The position numbers and the translations under genes are program-made. Below are positions 46,164 to 54,481 of a DNA stretch of 64,000 bases, one piece after another. Numbering within the stretch: the first letter of the stretch is position 1; every line of letters starts with the position of its first letter. The notes under the pieces were generated by a model, which saw only the letters and a list, made by a program, of their open reading frames with translations, was not told the origin of the DNA and made no database searches. Origin of the DNA: Dyella_A sp051962475 (GTDB lineage Bacteria; Pseudomonadota; Gammaproteobacteria; Xanthomonadales; Rhodanobacteraceae); contig NZ_JBQCCF010000034.1 in assembly GCF_051962475.1 (NCBI RefSeq), positions 62,001 through 126,000 of the forward strand, written 5' to 3'.

Positions 46164-46196
46164 CGCGGCACGCTGCTGCCCATCACCTCTGCGCCG

Positions 46197-47501
46197 TTGT
46201 CCGCCTCGCTCGTCCAGCACCTGACCGCCCAGCTCGCCGCAGCGCCGGAGGACGCGCTGTGCGTGGCCTTCAGCGGCGGCCCCGACTCCACTGCTCTGCT
46301 CCATGCCCTGGCCGCGCTGCCGCGTCGCGGCGCGCTGCGTGCGGTACACGTCGACCACGGTCTGCATCCGCTCAGCGCGCGCTGGGCGGACCATGCGCGC
46401 GCCTTCTGCGCGAGCCTCGGCGTTCCGTGCACGGTGCTCCGCGTGACGGTGGACCTCGCCGCCGGACGCGGCATCGAAGCGGCCGCGCGCGAGGCGCGTT
46501 ACGCCGCCCTGGCCGTCAACCTCGCAGCGGGGGAGCTACTGCTCACCGCACACCATCGTGACGATCAGGCGGAAACCGTGCTGTTGAAGCTGCTGCGTGG
46601 CGCCGGGCCGGAGGGGCTCGGCGGCATGCGCGAGCGGCGGCCGCTAGGCGTCGGCGAGCTGTGGCGCCCGCTGCTCGAGCTCCCGCGTTCAGCCCTGAGC
46701 ACCTACGTGCAAACCCATGCACTGGCCTGCCTGGACGATCCAGCCAACGCCGACCCGCGACTGGGTCGCAATCAGCTGCGCAGCGAGATCCTGCCGCGCC
46801 TGGCAGCGCACTGGCCGGGCGCGGTCGACGCCATCACCCACAGCGCCGCGCTCTGCCGCGCCGCCGCCGATTCGTTGCGCGAGCAGTGGCTGTCGGCGTT
46901 CGACCGCCTGCACGACGCGCACCGCGCCAGCCTCGACGCCGCCGGCTGGCGTGCACTGGCGCCGGCCCTGCGCGAACCGCTGCTCGACCACTGGCTGCAT
47001 ACCCGCCAGCTGCCCGCACCCGGAAACGCCCAGCGCGCGCAGATCGAGCGCCAGCTCGATGCGCGCGAGGGACGCGTGCCCTGCATCCGCTGGGCCGGCG
47101 CCGAACTGCACGTGTGGAAGGGGCGACTGTGGGCGCTACCGCCTGCCGTCGCGATCGATCCGGGCTGGCAGACCCCTTGGCGGGGCAGTCCGCTCGCGCT
47201 GCCGGACGGCGGCCAGCTCATCCTGGATGGCGCGCTCGATACGCCGCTCATCGTGCGCCTGCGTCGCGGTGGCGAGCACCTCAAGCCGGCCGGCGATCGC
47301 CATACCCGCGAGCTGCGCGACCTGTTCCAGCAAGCCGCGCTGCCGCCCTGGCAGCGCGCAGGCTGCCCGATGATCTACGAGGGCGAGGCGTTGATCGCGG
47401 TCGGCGACCGCTGGCTCACCGCACGCGGCCAGACCCTGCTCGGCGGGCCCGGCGAGCGCCTGCACTGGCGCCCTGGCCGGGGCGCCCGTCACCCCGGTTG
47501 A
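46197..47501 (+). CDS. tilS: tRNA(Ile)-lysidine synthase
   Basis: A 434-residue PP-loop enzyme that joins lysine to C34 of tRNA-Ile(CAU), so it reads AUA instead of AUG. The ATP loop SGGPDS is at residues 26-31; HVDHGLH, AHHRDDQAETVL and GGMRERR follow in the catalytic core, and a C-terminal substrate domain ends with LFQQAALPPWQR. A TTG start at 46197 is used because no ATG or GTG lies between the NYN stop (33 nt upstream in the same frame) and the PP-loop. No obvious ribosome site. Confidence 0.94.
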   Translation: MSASLVQHLTAQLAAAPEDALCVAFSGGPDSTALLHALAALPRRGALRAVHVDHGLHPLSARWADHARAFCASLGVPCTVLRVTVDLAAGRGIEAAAREARYAALAVNLAAGELLLTAHHRDDQAETVLLKLLRGAGPEGLGGMRERRPLGVGELWRPLLELPRSALSTYVQTHALACLDDPANADPRLGRNQLRSEILPRLAAHWPGAVDAITHSAALCRAAADSLREQWLSAFDRLHDAHRASLDAAGWRALAPALREPLLDHWLHTRQLPAPGNAQRAQIERQLDAREGRVPCIRWAGAELHVWKGRLWALPPAVAIDPGWQTPWRGSPLALPDGGQLILDGALDTPLIVRLRRGGEHLKPAGDRHTRELRDLFQQAALPPWQRAGCPMIYEGEALIAVGDRWLTARGQTLLGGPGERLHWRPGRGARHPG

Positions 47502-47622
47502 TCGAGCCGACCCGAACGCGCCGGACGCCTGCGCCGCGAACGGCCGCACGCCACGGCTTTCAGCCGCAACCAGCGCGCATTTCCATTGATTCAGCGCCCC
47601 CGCTGCGTTAGCGTTCCCGGCC

Positions 47623-47880
47623 ATGGCCAAGACCGCTCCCGCCCCTGCCAATCCCGCGCCAGTCGCCGACTTCGAGCACTCGCTCGACGAGCTCGAACAG
47701 CTGGTGGCGAAGATGGAAGGCGGCGACCTGAGCCTGGACGATTCGCTGGCCTCGTTCGAGCGCGGCATCGGCCTCTACCGCCACTGCCAACAGGCGCTGG
47801 AGAAGGCCGATCTGCGCGTGCGCCTGCTGCTCGATCCCGACGCCCCTGAGAGCGCCGAACCGTTTGAACCCGAACTCTGA
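47623..47880 (+). CDS. xseB: Exodeoxyribonuclease VII small subunit
   Basis: An 85-residue subunit; several copies bind one XseA to form the single-strand exonuclease. The helical hairpin is typical: FEHSLDELEQLVAKMEGGDLSLDDSL and FERGIGLYRHCQQAL, separated by a short loop. The ends are acidic and Ala/Pro rich. It overlaps the downstream ispA start by 17 nt, the usual xseB-ispA arrangement. XseA is not in the window. Confidence 0.93.
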   Translation: MAKTAPAPANPAPVADFEHSLDELEQLVAKMEGGDLSLDDSLASFERGIGLYRHCQQALEKADLRVRLLLDPDAPESAEPFEPEL

Positions 47881-48754
47881 GCTTGGCTCCGCGCTGCAGG
47901 CGCTGATCGACCGCGCCGACCGCGCGCTGGCCGATGCCCTGCCCGCCGACGACACCCCGCCCACCGACCTGCACCGCGCCATGCGCTACGCCGTGCTGGG
48001 CGGCGGCAAACGGCTGCGCCCGCTGCTGGTCTACGCGGCCGGTCACGCGCTGGGTCACGGCGATGCCGCGCTCGACATGCCGGCCTGCGCGGTGGAGCTG
48101 ATCCACGCCTATTCGCTGGTGCACGACGACCTGCCGGCGATGGACGACGACGCCATGCGCCGCGGCCGCCCCACCTGCCACATCGTTTTTGGCGAGGCGA
48201 TGGCGATCCTGGCCGGCGACGCGCTGCAGGCGCTGGCCTTCGAACTGCTGGCGCAGGCGCCGGTGGAGCCGGCCGTTGGCATGGCCATGCAGCGCGCGCT
48301 GGGCCGCGCCTGTGGCGCCGAGGGCATGGCCGGTGGCCAGGCGCTGGATCTGGCCGCGGTGGGCCGCGTGCTGACGCTGGCCGAGCTGGAGCACATGCAC
48401 GCCTGCAAGACCGGTGCGCTGATCCGCGCCTCGGTGCAGCTCGGCGCCATGGCCGCCGGCGCGGACACCGACACGCTCGATGCGCTGGACCGCTACGCCC
48501 ACGCCGTGGGCCTGGCCTTCCAGGTGCGCGACGACATCCTCGACGTGGAAGGCGAATCGGCAGTGATCGGCAAGACCGCCGGCAAGGACGCGGCCGCCGA
48601 CAAGCCCACCTTTCCCTCGATCCTCGGGCTGGATGCCTCGCGTGCCCGGCTGGCCGAGCTCACCGAGGAAGCGCTCGCCGCACTCGGCCCGCTGGACGCG
48701 CCGCATTCGCCGCTGCGCGAGCTGGCGCTGTACGCCGCGCACCGGCTGCGCTGA
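47864..48754 (+). CDS. ispA: Farnesyl diphosphate synthase (polyprenyl synthetase)
   Basis: A 296-residue trans-prenyltransferase that makes farnesyl diphosphate from isopentenyl and dimethylallyl diphosphates. The first aspartate-rich motif is DDLPAMDDD (from Asp88) and the second DDILD; GGGKRLRPLL binds isopentenyl diphosphate. The TTG start at 47864 lies within xseB; the next Met (residue 40) would remove needed sequence. Its product feeds uppS, encoded 18 kb upstream. The usual partner dxs is not adjacent. Confidence 0.95.
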   Translation: MNPNSELGSALQALIDRADRALADALPADDTPPTDLHRAMRYAVLGGGKRLRPLLVYAAGHALGHGDAALDMPACAVELIHAYSLVHDDLPAMDDDAMRRGRPTCHIVFGEAMAILAGDALQALAFELLAQAPVEPAVGMAMQRALGRACGAEGMAGGQALDLAAVGRVLTLAELEHMHACKTGALIRASVQLGAMAAGADTDTLDALDRYAHAVGLAFQVRDDILDVEGESAVIGKTAGKDAAADKPTFPSILGLDASRARLAELTEEALAALGPLDAPHSPLRELALYAAHRLR

Positions 48755-48770
48755 TCCGCCTGACCCAACG

Positions 48771-48798
48771 AAAAAGGCCGCCCAGATGGGCGGCCTTT
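48771..48798. terminator. Bidirectional terminator between ispA and DUF4870 gene
   Basis: Stem AAAGGCCGCCC / GGGCGGCCTTT with loop AGAT, flanked by A and T residues, in the gap between two convergent genes. Confidence 0.85.
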
Positions 48799-48818
48799 AT
48801 CTTGCACTGGCAACCGGC

Positions 48819-49232
48819 TTACTTGATCAGCCGCAGCGCGAACGGATAACGGTAGGCGACGCCCTCGTTGGCCTTGATCGCCGCCATGATGGTGAACACG
48901 ATCCAGACGATGGCCAATGCCCACAGCAGCACGAAACCGATCAGCACGAACACCAGGATCCAGCAGATCGCCCCGGCGATCATCACGGTGATACTGAAGT
49001 TCAGCGCCTCCTTCGCCTGGTCGGCGACGAACGGCATGGTGTCCTTCTTCACCAGCCAGATCACCAGCGGTCCCAGGAAGCAGGCCCAGCCAGCGGTAAC
49101 CAGCCCCAGCAGGGCGGACAAATGGCCGAACATCGCCCACTGCCGCTCTTCGGCGGACGGCACGACAGAGGCCGGCACTTCGTCGTGCAGCGGCGGCGGC
49201 GGGGGAACGACGTCATCGGGTGGAACGCTCAT
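48819..49232 (-). CDS. DUF4870 (Tic20-like) membrane protein
   Basis: A 137-residue protein. The first 28 residues are Pro-rich and cytoplasmic, then come three or four hydrophobic segments (HLSALLGLVTAGWACFLGP, FSITVMIAGAICWILVFVL, VLLWALAIVWIVFTIM) and the family-typical DQAKEALNF. DUF4870 proteins are small inner-membrane proteins of unknown function that often stand alone. The gene is convergent with ispA. High confidence in family, none in function. Confidence 0.85.
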   Translation of the reverse strand: MSVPPDDVVPPPPPLHDEVPASVVPSAEERQWAMFGHLSALLGLVTAGWACFLGPLVIWLVKKDTMPFVADQAKEALNFSITVMIAGAICWILVFVLIGFVLLWALAIVWIVFTIMAAIKANEGVAYRYPFALRLIK

Positions 49233-49328
49233 GACCAGACCCTCGGTAGTGGTGGCAGACCGCCACGACGTGGCGATTTGCCGCAGATGCTACCGCGGGC
49301 GCAGCCTTTTGCGCACGGGGTGGGTGAA

Positions 49329-50696
49329 CTACTCGCCCGCCACCGTCATGCGCTCGAGCAGGATCGAGCCGGTGAGCAGATGCGAGCGTAGGTCCACGTC
49401 GGTGCCCACGGCCACGATGCCGCGGAACATGTCGCGCAGGTTCGCGGCGATGGTGATCTCCTCGACCGGATAGGCGATCCGCCCGTTCTCGACCCAGAAG
49501 CCCGCCGCGCCGCGCGAGTAGTCGCCGGTGGTGGTGCTCACGCCCTGCCCCATCAGCTCGGTCACCAGCAGGCCGGTACCCAGACGCGCGAGCATGCCGG
49601 CGAAGTCGCTGCGCTCGCCGTCGGCGCTGCCGGCATCGACGATGAGGTTGTGGATGCCGCCCGCGTTGGCGGTGGTGGCCAGGCCGAGCTTGCGCGCCGA
49701 ATAGCTGCCGAGCACGTAGCGCGCCAGCACGCCGCCTTCGACCAGCGCGCTGTCGCGGGTGGCCACGCCTTCGGCATCGAACGCGCCGGAAGCCTGCCCA
49801 CCGATCAGCCGCGGCCGCTCGACGATGTTCATCCACGCCGGCATCACCGACTGGCCCACGTGGTCGAGCAGGAAGCTGGCGCGTCGATACAGCGCCCCGC
49901 CACTCACCGCACCGACCAGATGCCCGATCAGCCCGCGCGCCAGCTCCGGCGCGAACAGCACCGGGCACTGCCGCGTGGAGAGGCTACGCGCGCCCAGTCG
50001 TGCCAGCGTGCGCTCGGCGGCCTTGTCGCCCAGCGCCCTGGCGTCCATGAATTTCGCCGCGTCGCGCACGCTGTCGTACCAGTAATCGCGCTGCATGCCG
50101 GCCTCGTCGCCGGCGATCAGCGACAGCGAGATCGAATGCCGCGTGCCGCGCTCACGACCGACGAAACCGTGCGAGTTGGCGTACACCGACAGGCTCTCGC
50201 CCATCTGCACGCTGGCGCCGTCGGAGTTGCTGATGCCGGCATGCGTGCGGCCGGCATCCTCGATGCGCTGGCCCAGCGCGATGGCGCCGGCAGTGTCGAT
50301 CGCCCACGGATGCCACAGGTCCAGATCGGGGAAGTCAGTCGCCATCAGCGCCGCGTCGGCTAGGCCGGCGGCCGGATCTTCCTCGGTGTAGCGCGCGATG
50401 GCGCAGGCTTGGTCGATGGTGGCCTGGATCGAGTCCGGATTCAGGTCCGCCGTGCTGGCCGAGCCCTTGCGCTGGCCAAAGTACACGGTGAGGCCGAAGC
50501 CGCGGTCGCGGGTGTGTTCAACCGTCTCCACCTCGCCCAGGCGCACGTTCACGTTGAGCCCGGTGTCGATGCTGGCAGCCACCTCGGCCTGGCTGGCGCC
50601 GGCGGCGCGGGCGCGGCGGATCACGTCCTCGGCCAGGCTGGCCAGGCGGTGCAGTTCGTCGGCGCTGCGGTCGGGGTGGAGGGCGATCTCGCTCAC
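49329..50696 (-). CDS. pmbA: Metalloprotease PmbA (TldE), partner of TldD
   Basis: A 455-residue member of the peptidase U62 family. PmbA pairs with TldD to form a cytosolic protease that matures microcins and degrades unfolded peptides; PmbA itself supplies the non-catalytic half. The core SGGALYRRASFLLD and the C-terminal ANLRDMFRGIVAVGTDVD are family-typical. The HExxH motif is absent, as expected. The GTG start 50696 is chosen for AGGA 8 bp upstream; an in-frame region further upstream looks non-coding. TldD is encoded 1 kb away on the same strand. Confidence 0.93.
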   Translation of the reverse strand: MSEIALHPDRSADELHRLASLAEDVIRRARAAGASQAEVAASIDTGLNVNVRLGEVETVEHTRDRGFGLTVYFGQRKGSASTADLNPDSIQATIDQACAIARYTEEDPAAGLADAALMATDFPDLDLWHPWAIDTAGAIALGQRIEDAGRTHAGISNSDGASVQMGESLSVYANSHGFVGRERGTRHSISLSLIAGDEAGMQRDYWYDSVRDAAKFMDARALGDKAAERTLARLGARSLSTRQCPVLFAPELARGLIGHLVGAVSGGALYRRASFLLDHVGQSVMPAWMNIVERPRLIGGQASGAFDAEGVATRDSALVEGGVLARYVLGSYSARKLGLATTANAGGIHNLIVDAGSADGERSDFAGMLARLGTGLLVTELMGQGVSTTTGDYSRGAAGFWVENGRIAYPVEEITIAANLRDMFRGIVAVGTDVDLRSHLLTGSILLERMTVAGE

Positions 50697-50816
50697 GTGG
50701 GATTCCTGCAAGGGGGGCGGGTAGAATGGACGACCCTCGCCGTCCGAATCCCCACAAATGGGGTCGCACGGCCCGGTTGAAAAGAGCGCGCCAGTCTGGC
50801 CGCTGTGGAGAGTCCC

Positions 50817-51074
50817 ATGCAACCAGCCGCCGGCATCTACCGCCACTACAAGGGCCAGCGCTATCGCGTGCTGGGTACCGCGCACCACAGCGAGACGATG
50901 GAACCGCTGGTGGTGTACCAGGCGCTGTACGGCGAGCACGGCCTGTGGGTGCGCCCGGCGGCGATGTTCTGCGAAACGGTGGAGCTGGAGGGCGAGCCGA
51001 TTCCGCGCTTTGCGCTGGAACAGGCCGACAGCGACGACACCCCTGACAACCCTTCCACAGGAACTTCCTCGTGA
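50817..51074 (+). CDS. DUF1653 domain protein
   Basis: An 85-residue protein. The DUF1653 core is GIYRHYKGQRYRVLGTAHHSETMEPLVVYQALYG split across residues 5-40, ending with VRPAAMFCETVEL. It is predicted to be a small cytoplasmic beta-rich protein; no function is known. GGAG 6 bp before ATG 50817 supports the start; an in-frame GTG at 50805 lacks one. The stop overlaps the next gene by 4 nt (GTGA). It is divergent from pmbA. Confidence 0.82.
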   Translation: MQPAAGIYRHYKGQRYRVLGTAHHSETMEPLVVYQALYGEHGLWVRPAAMFCETVELEGEPIPRFALEQADSDDTPDNPSTGTSS

Positions 51075-51661
51075 GCCCCAGCCGCAGCCGCAACCAGCAC
51101 GAGCTGGACGACACCGAATACGGCCCCAGCCGCACCCAGCAGCGCCGCGACGCGCTGGCCGTGCTCGCCTTCGCCACCCAGCTGGTGGAGATGCAGCCGG
51201 CCAAGCTGGCCAAGATCGAGCTGCCCGAGGATGTGCGCAACGAGATCGCCAACGTACGCCGCATCACCGCACACATCGCGCGCAAGCGCCAGCTCGGCTT
51301 CCTCGCCAAGGTGATGCGCCGCTACGACGACGACACCTTCGCCGCCGCCCGCGCCGCGCTCGGCGTGAACCGTGAAAAGCAGCGCCAGGAAACGGCCGCC
51401 ATGCATCGCATGGAAGCGCTGCGCGAGCGCCTGATCGCCGAAGAAACTTCCGACGACGCACTGGCCGAACTCATCGCCCGCCAGAGCGATCTCGACCGCC
51501 AGCACCTGCGCTCGCTGATCCGCCAGGCGCGCATCGAAAAGGCCACACCGAACAAGCCGCCGCGCGCCTACCGGGAGATCTTTCAGCTGCTGAAGGAGCT
51601 GGAAGCGGACGTCGACGACGACGCTTCCGGCGACGAAGCAACGGACGATGAAGACGCGTGA
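51071..51661 (+). CDS. yjgA: Ribosome-associated protein YjgA/DarP
   Basis: A 196-residue DUF615 protein. E. coli YjgA (DarP) binds late 50S precursors and helps build the peptidyl transferase region. Typical segments are YGPSRTQQRRDALAVL, RRITAHIARKRQLGFLAKVMR and LLKELEADVDDD, with an acidic tail. GTG start within the DUF1653 stop. In E. coli yjgA lies next to pmbA, and here only DUF1653 separates them. Confidence 0.92.
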   Translation: MSPSRSRNQHELDDTEYGPSRTQQRRDALAVLAFATQLVEMQPAKLAKIELPEDVRNEIANVRRITAHIARKRQLGFLAKVMRRYDDDTFAAARAALGVNREKQRQETAAMHRMEALRERLIAEETSDDALAELIARQSDLDRQHLRSLIRQARIEKATPNKPPRAYREIFQLLKELEADVDDDASGDEATDDEDA

Positions 51662-51700
51662 CCATCGGACGCCCCCCCCCGAAGGGAGAGGGCGAACGTG

Positions 51701-53152
51701 TCAGGACGCGGTACCGCCCACCGTCATTGAATCGATGCGCAGGGTCGGCTGACCGACGCCCACCGGCACGCTCTGGCCGTCCTTGCCGCACACGCCCACG
51801 CCTTCGTCCAGCGCCATGTCGTTGCCGATCATCGAGACGCGGTTGAGCACCTCGGGGCCGGAGCCGATCAGGGTGGCGCCCTTCACTGGCGCGGTGATCT
51901 TGCCATCCTCGATGAGGTAGGCCTCGCTGGCGGAGAAGGTGAACTTGCCGTTGGTGATGTCCACCTGGCCGCCGCCGAAGTTCGGCGCGTACAGGCCCTT
52001 CTTCACCGAGCGGATGATCTCGCCCGGGTCCATGCTGCCACCGCGCATGTAGGTGTTGGTCATGCGCGGCATCGGCAGCTGGGTGAACGATTCGCGGCGG
52101 CCGTTGCCGGTGGGCTTCATGCCCATCAGGCGGGCATTGAGCTTGTCCTGCATGTAGCCGACCAGGATGCCGTCCTCGATCAGCGTGGTGCACTCGGTGG
52201 GCGTGCCCTCGTCGTCGATGCTGAGCGAGCCGCGGCGGCCGGCCAGCGTGCCGTCGTCGACCACGGTGACGCCCTTGGCGGCCACGCGCTGGCCGATGCG
52301 ACCGGCGAAGGCGGAGCTGCCCTTGCGGTTGAAGTCCCCCTCCAGGCCGTGGCCGATCGCCTCGTGCAGCAGCACGCCGGGCCAGCCCGGACCGAGCACC
52401 ACGGTCATCTGGCCGGCCGGGGCGTCGATCGACTCCAGGTTCACCAGTGCCTGGCGCACCGCCTCGTCGGCGAACGCCAGCGCGCGGCCGTTGGCGATCA
52501 GCTCGCCGTAGCTGTAGCGCCCGCCGCCACCGGCGTAGCCCTGCTCGCGGCGGCCGTTGGCCTCGGCAATCACCTGCACGTTGATGCGCACCAGCGGGCG
52601 CACGTCGGCGGCCAGCGTGCCGTCGGAGGCGGCGATGAGGATGGTGTCCAGCGTGGCGGCGAGGCTCACGATGACCTGGGTGATGCGCGGATCGCGCGAG
52701 CGAGCGTAGGCATCCACCTCGCGCAGCAGGGCAATTTTATCCGGGTTGGGCAGGCTCTCGACCGGGTCGATCGCCGGATACAGCGACCGCGCATTGCCCA
52801 GCGCCAGCGGGCGCCCGGCGCCACGGCCGTCCTGCGCGATGGCGCGCGCCGCCTTGGAGGCATCCAGCAGCTGCGGCAGCACGATTTCGTCGGAATAGGC
52901 GAAGCCGGTCTTCTCGCCGCTGATGGCGCGCACGCCCACGCCCTGCTCGATGGAGTGGCTGCCGTCCTTGACGATGCCCTCTTCCAGCGTCCACGACTCG
53001 CTGCGCGAGTGCTGGAAATACAGATCCGCGGCGTCGATCGACGGCGCCATCAGCTGGTCGAACACGCGCTCCAGGTCACCGGTGGCCAGGCCGCCGGGCG
53101 TGAGCAGGCGCTGCTGGACTTGCTCGAGAAGTGTGGACATGGGCATCAGCAT
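51701..53152 (-). CDS. tldD: Metalloprotease TldD
   Basis: A 483-residue catalytic partner of PmbA. The zinc-binding motif HEAIGHGLEGDF follows the strand VVLGPGWPGVLL, and the conserved MTNTYM and NFGGGQVDI stretches follow. The TldD/TldE heterodimer removes leader peptides of microcins such as MccB17 and cuts unfolded peptides. ATG 53152 has a GGATA-like site upstream; ATG 53146 and 53140 are in frame, and 53140 (MSTLLEQ) is equally likely. It is convergent with yjgA, with 39 bp between stops. Confidence 0.95.
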   Translation of the reverse strand: MLMPMSTLLEQVQQRLLTPGGLATGDLERVFDQLMAPSIDAADLYFQHSRSESWTLEEGIVKDGSHSIEQGVGVRAISGEKTGFAYSDEIVLPQLLDASKAARAIAQDGRGAGRPLALGNARSLYPAIDPVESLPNPDKIALLREVDAYARSRDPRITQVIVSLAATLDTILIAASDGTLAADVRPLVRINVQVIAEANGRREQGYAGGGGRYSYGELIANGRALAFADEAVRQALVNLESIDAPAGQMTVVLGPGWPGVLLHEAIGHGLEGDFNRKGSSAFAGRIGQRVAAKGVTVVDDGTLAGRRGSLSIDDEGTPTECTTLIEDGILVGYMQDKLNARLMGMKPTGNGRRESFTQLPMPRMTNTYMRGGSMDPGEIIRSVKKGLYAPNFGGGQVDITNGKFTFSASEAYLIEDGKITAPVKGATLIGSGPEVLNRVSMIGNDMALDEGVGVCGKDGQSVPVGVGQPTLRIDSMTVGGTAS

Positions 53153-53271
53153 CGGTATCCGGAATGACTGGCTAAGGTGGGGTCGCCGGGGCGGGCTTTA
53201 AAGCGCCGGCCGGCATGGCTATCCGCTACGATGCGCCAACGTCAGGAAGGCGTCCACGGGGGAAACCATTC

Positions 53272-54480
53272 ATGCGGCCATCGTCCAGGCGCGAACGCAC
53301 GCGCGAAGCCATCGAACACGCCCTGCACCAGCCGGTGACCGAAACCCGCGAGCTGCTGCGCAGCGATGGCGAGCTCCACGCCGGGCTGGGCCGGATCAGC
53401 GGGGTCATCGCGCTGTCGCTGGGTGTGCTTAGCCTGCTCGCGGTGCTGGCGTTCCATTTCCCGCAGTACCTGACCACGCCGGACCTGCGCCACAAATACT
53501 CGGTGGACGTGCTGCGCCAGTTGCTGCTGGGCGGCCTGCTGGTCGCCGGCGGCATCTCGCTGGGCAATGTAGTGCTGGGCCGCTCGCGCAACATCAACGC
53601 GGTCGCGTTCGCCTTCGTGCTGGCGGCCACGGCGCTGGGCGGCTCGCGCGTGCCGGTGGGGAACTTCCCGGATCACACGCCGTACATCGGGCTGGACTGG
53701 TTCATCCTCGACCTGCTCGGTTCCACGCTGGTGTTCGTGGTGATCGAGAAGCTGTTTCCGCTGTACAAGGGCCAGGCCGTGTTCCGCAAGGAATGGCAGA
53801 CCGACCTGAAGCACTTCGCGGTGAACCACTTCATCGTGGGGCTGGCGCTGCTGACGGTGAACTTCCTGCTGCACCACCTGTTCGGCTGGCTCACCGCTAG
53901 CGCGTTCCAGCAGACCGTGCAGCACATCGCCTTCGTGCCGCAGCTGCTGCTGTGCATCCTGATCGCCGACTTGGCGCAGTACTGGACGCACCGGGCGTAC
54001 CACGAGGTGCCGTTTCTGTGGCGCTTCCACGCCGTGCACCACAGCACCAAGACGATGGACTGGCTGGCCGGCTCGCGCCAGCACATGCTGGAGCTCATCG
54101 TGACCCGGGTGGCGGTGCTGGCGCCGCTGTACATCCTGGGTTTCAGCGAGGGCGTGATGAATGCCTACATCCTGGTGGTCGGCTTCCAGGCGGTGTTCAA
54201 CCACGCCAACGTGCACCTGCCGTGGGGGCCGCTGAAATACCTGGTGGTGACGCCGGACTTCCATCACTGGCACCACGCCTCCGACGACGAGGCGATCGAC
54301 CGCAACTACGCCGCGCACTACGCCTTCCTCGATTACCTGTTCGGCACGGCGGTGAAATCCACCCGGCGCTTCCCGGATACCTACGGCGTGGTGGGCGACT
54401 ACATGCCCGATGGCTTCATCCGCCAGCAGCTGTTTCCGTTCCGCGGACCGCCAAAACCGGCCGAACCGACCGACCAGTGA
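53272..54480 (+). CDS. Sterol desaturase/fatty acid hydroxylase family membrane protein
   Basis: A 402-residue di-iron membrane enzyme. Five or six hydrophobic segments are seen, and the histidine boxes HRAYH, HAVHH and HHWHH supply the iron ligands of fatty acid hydroxylases. Bacterial members act on lipids such as sphingolipids, hopanoids, carotenoids or ether lipids; the substrate is unknown. GGGGGAA lies 8 bp before ATG 53272, and an earlier in-frame start gives no extra conserved sequence. It interrupts the yhdP-tldD neighbour pair known from E. coli and lies on the opposite strand. Confidence 0.9.
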   Translation: MRPSSRRERTREAIEHALHQPVTETRELLRSDGELHAGLGRISGVIALSLGVLSLLAVLAFHFPQYLTTPDLRHKYSVDVLRQLLLGGLLVAGGISLGNVVLGRSRNINAVAFAFVLAATALGGSRVPVGNFPDHTPYIGLDWFILDLLGSTLVFVVIEKLFPLYKGQAVFRKEWQTDLKHFAVNHFIVGLALLTVNFLLHHLFGWLTASAFQQTVQHIAFVPQLLLCILIADLAQYWTHRAYHEVPFLWRFHAVHHSTKTMDWLAGSRQHMLELIVTRVAVLAPLYILGFSEGVMNAYILVVGFQAVFNHANVHLPWGPLKYLVVTPDFHHWHHASDDEAIDRNYAAHYAFLDYLFGTAVKSTRRFPDTYGVVGDYMPDGFIRQQLFPFRGPPKPAEPTDQ

Positions 54481-54481
54481 C

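Noticed and set aside
49329..53152. RiPP or microcin cluster around TldD/PmbA
   Set aside because: No small precursor gene or cyclodehydratase is visible. The pair and yjgA form a conserved housekeeping neighbourhood.
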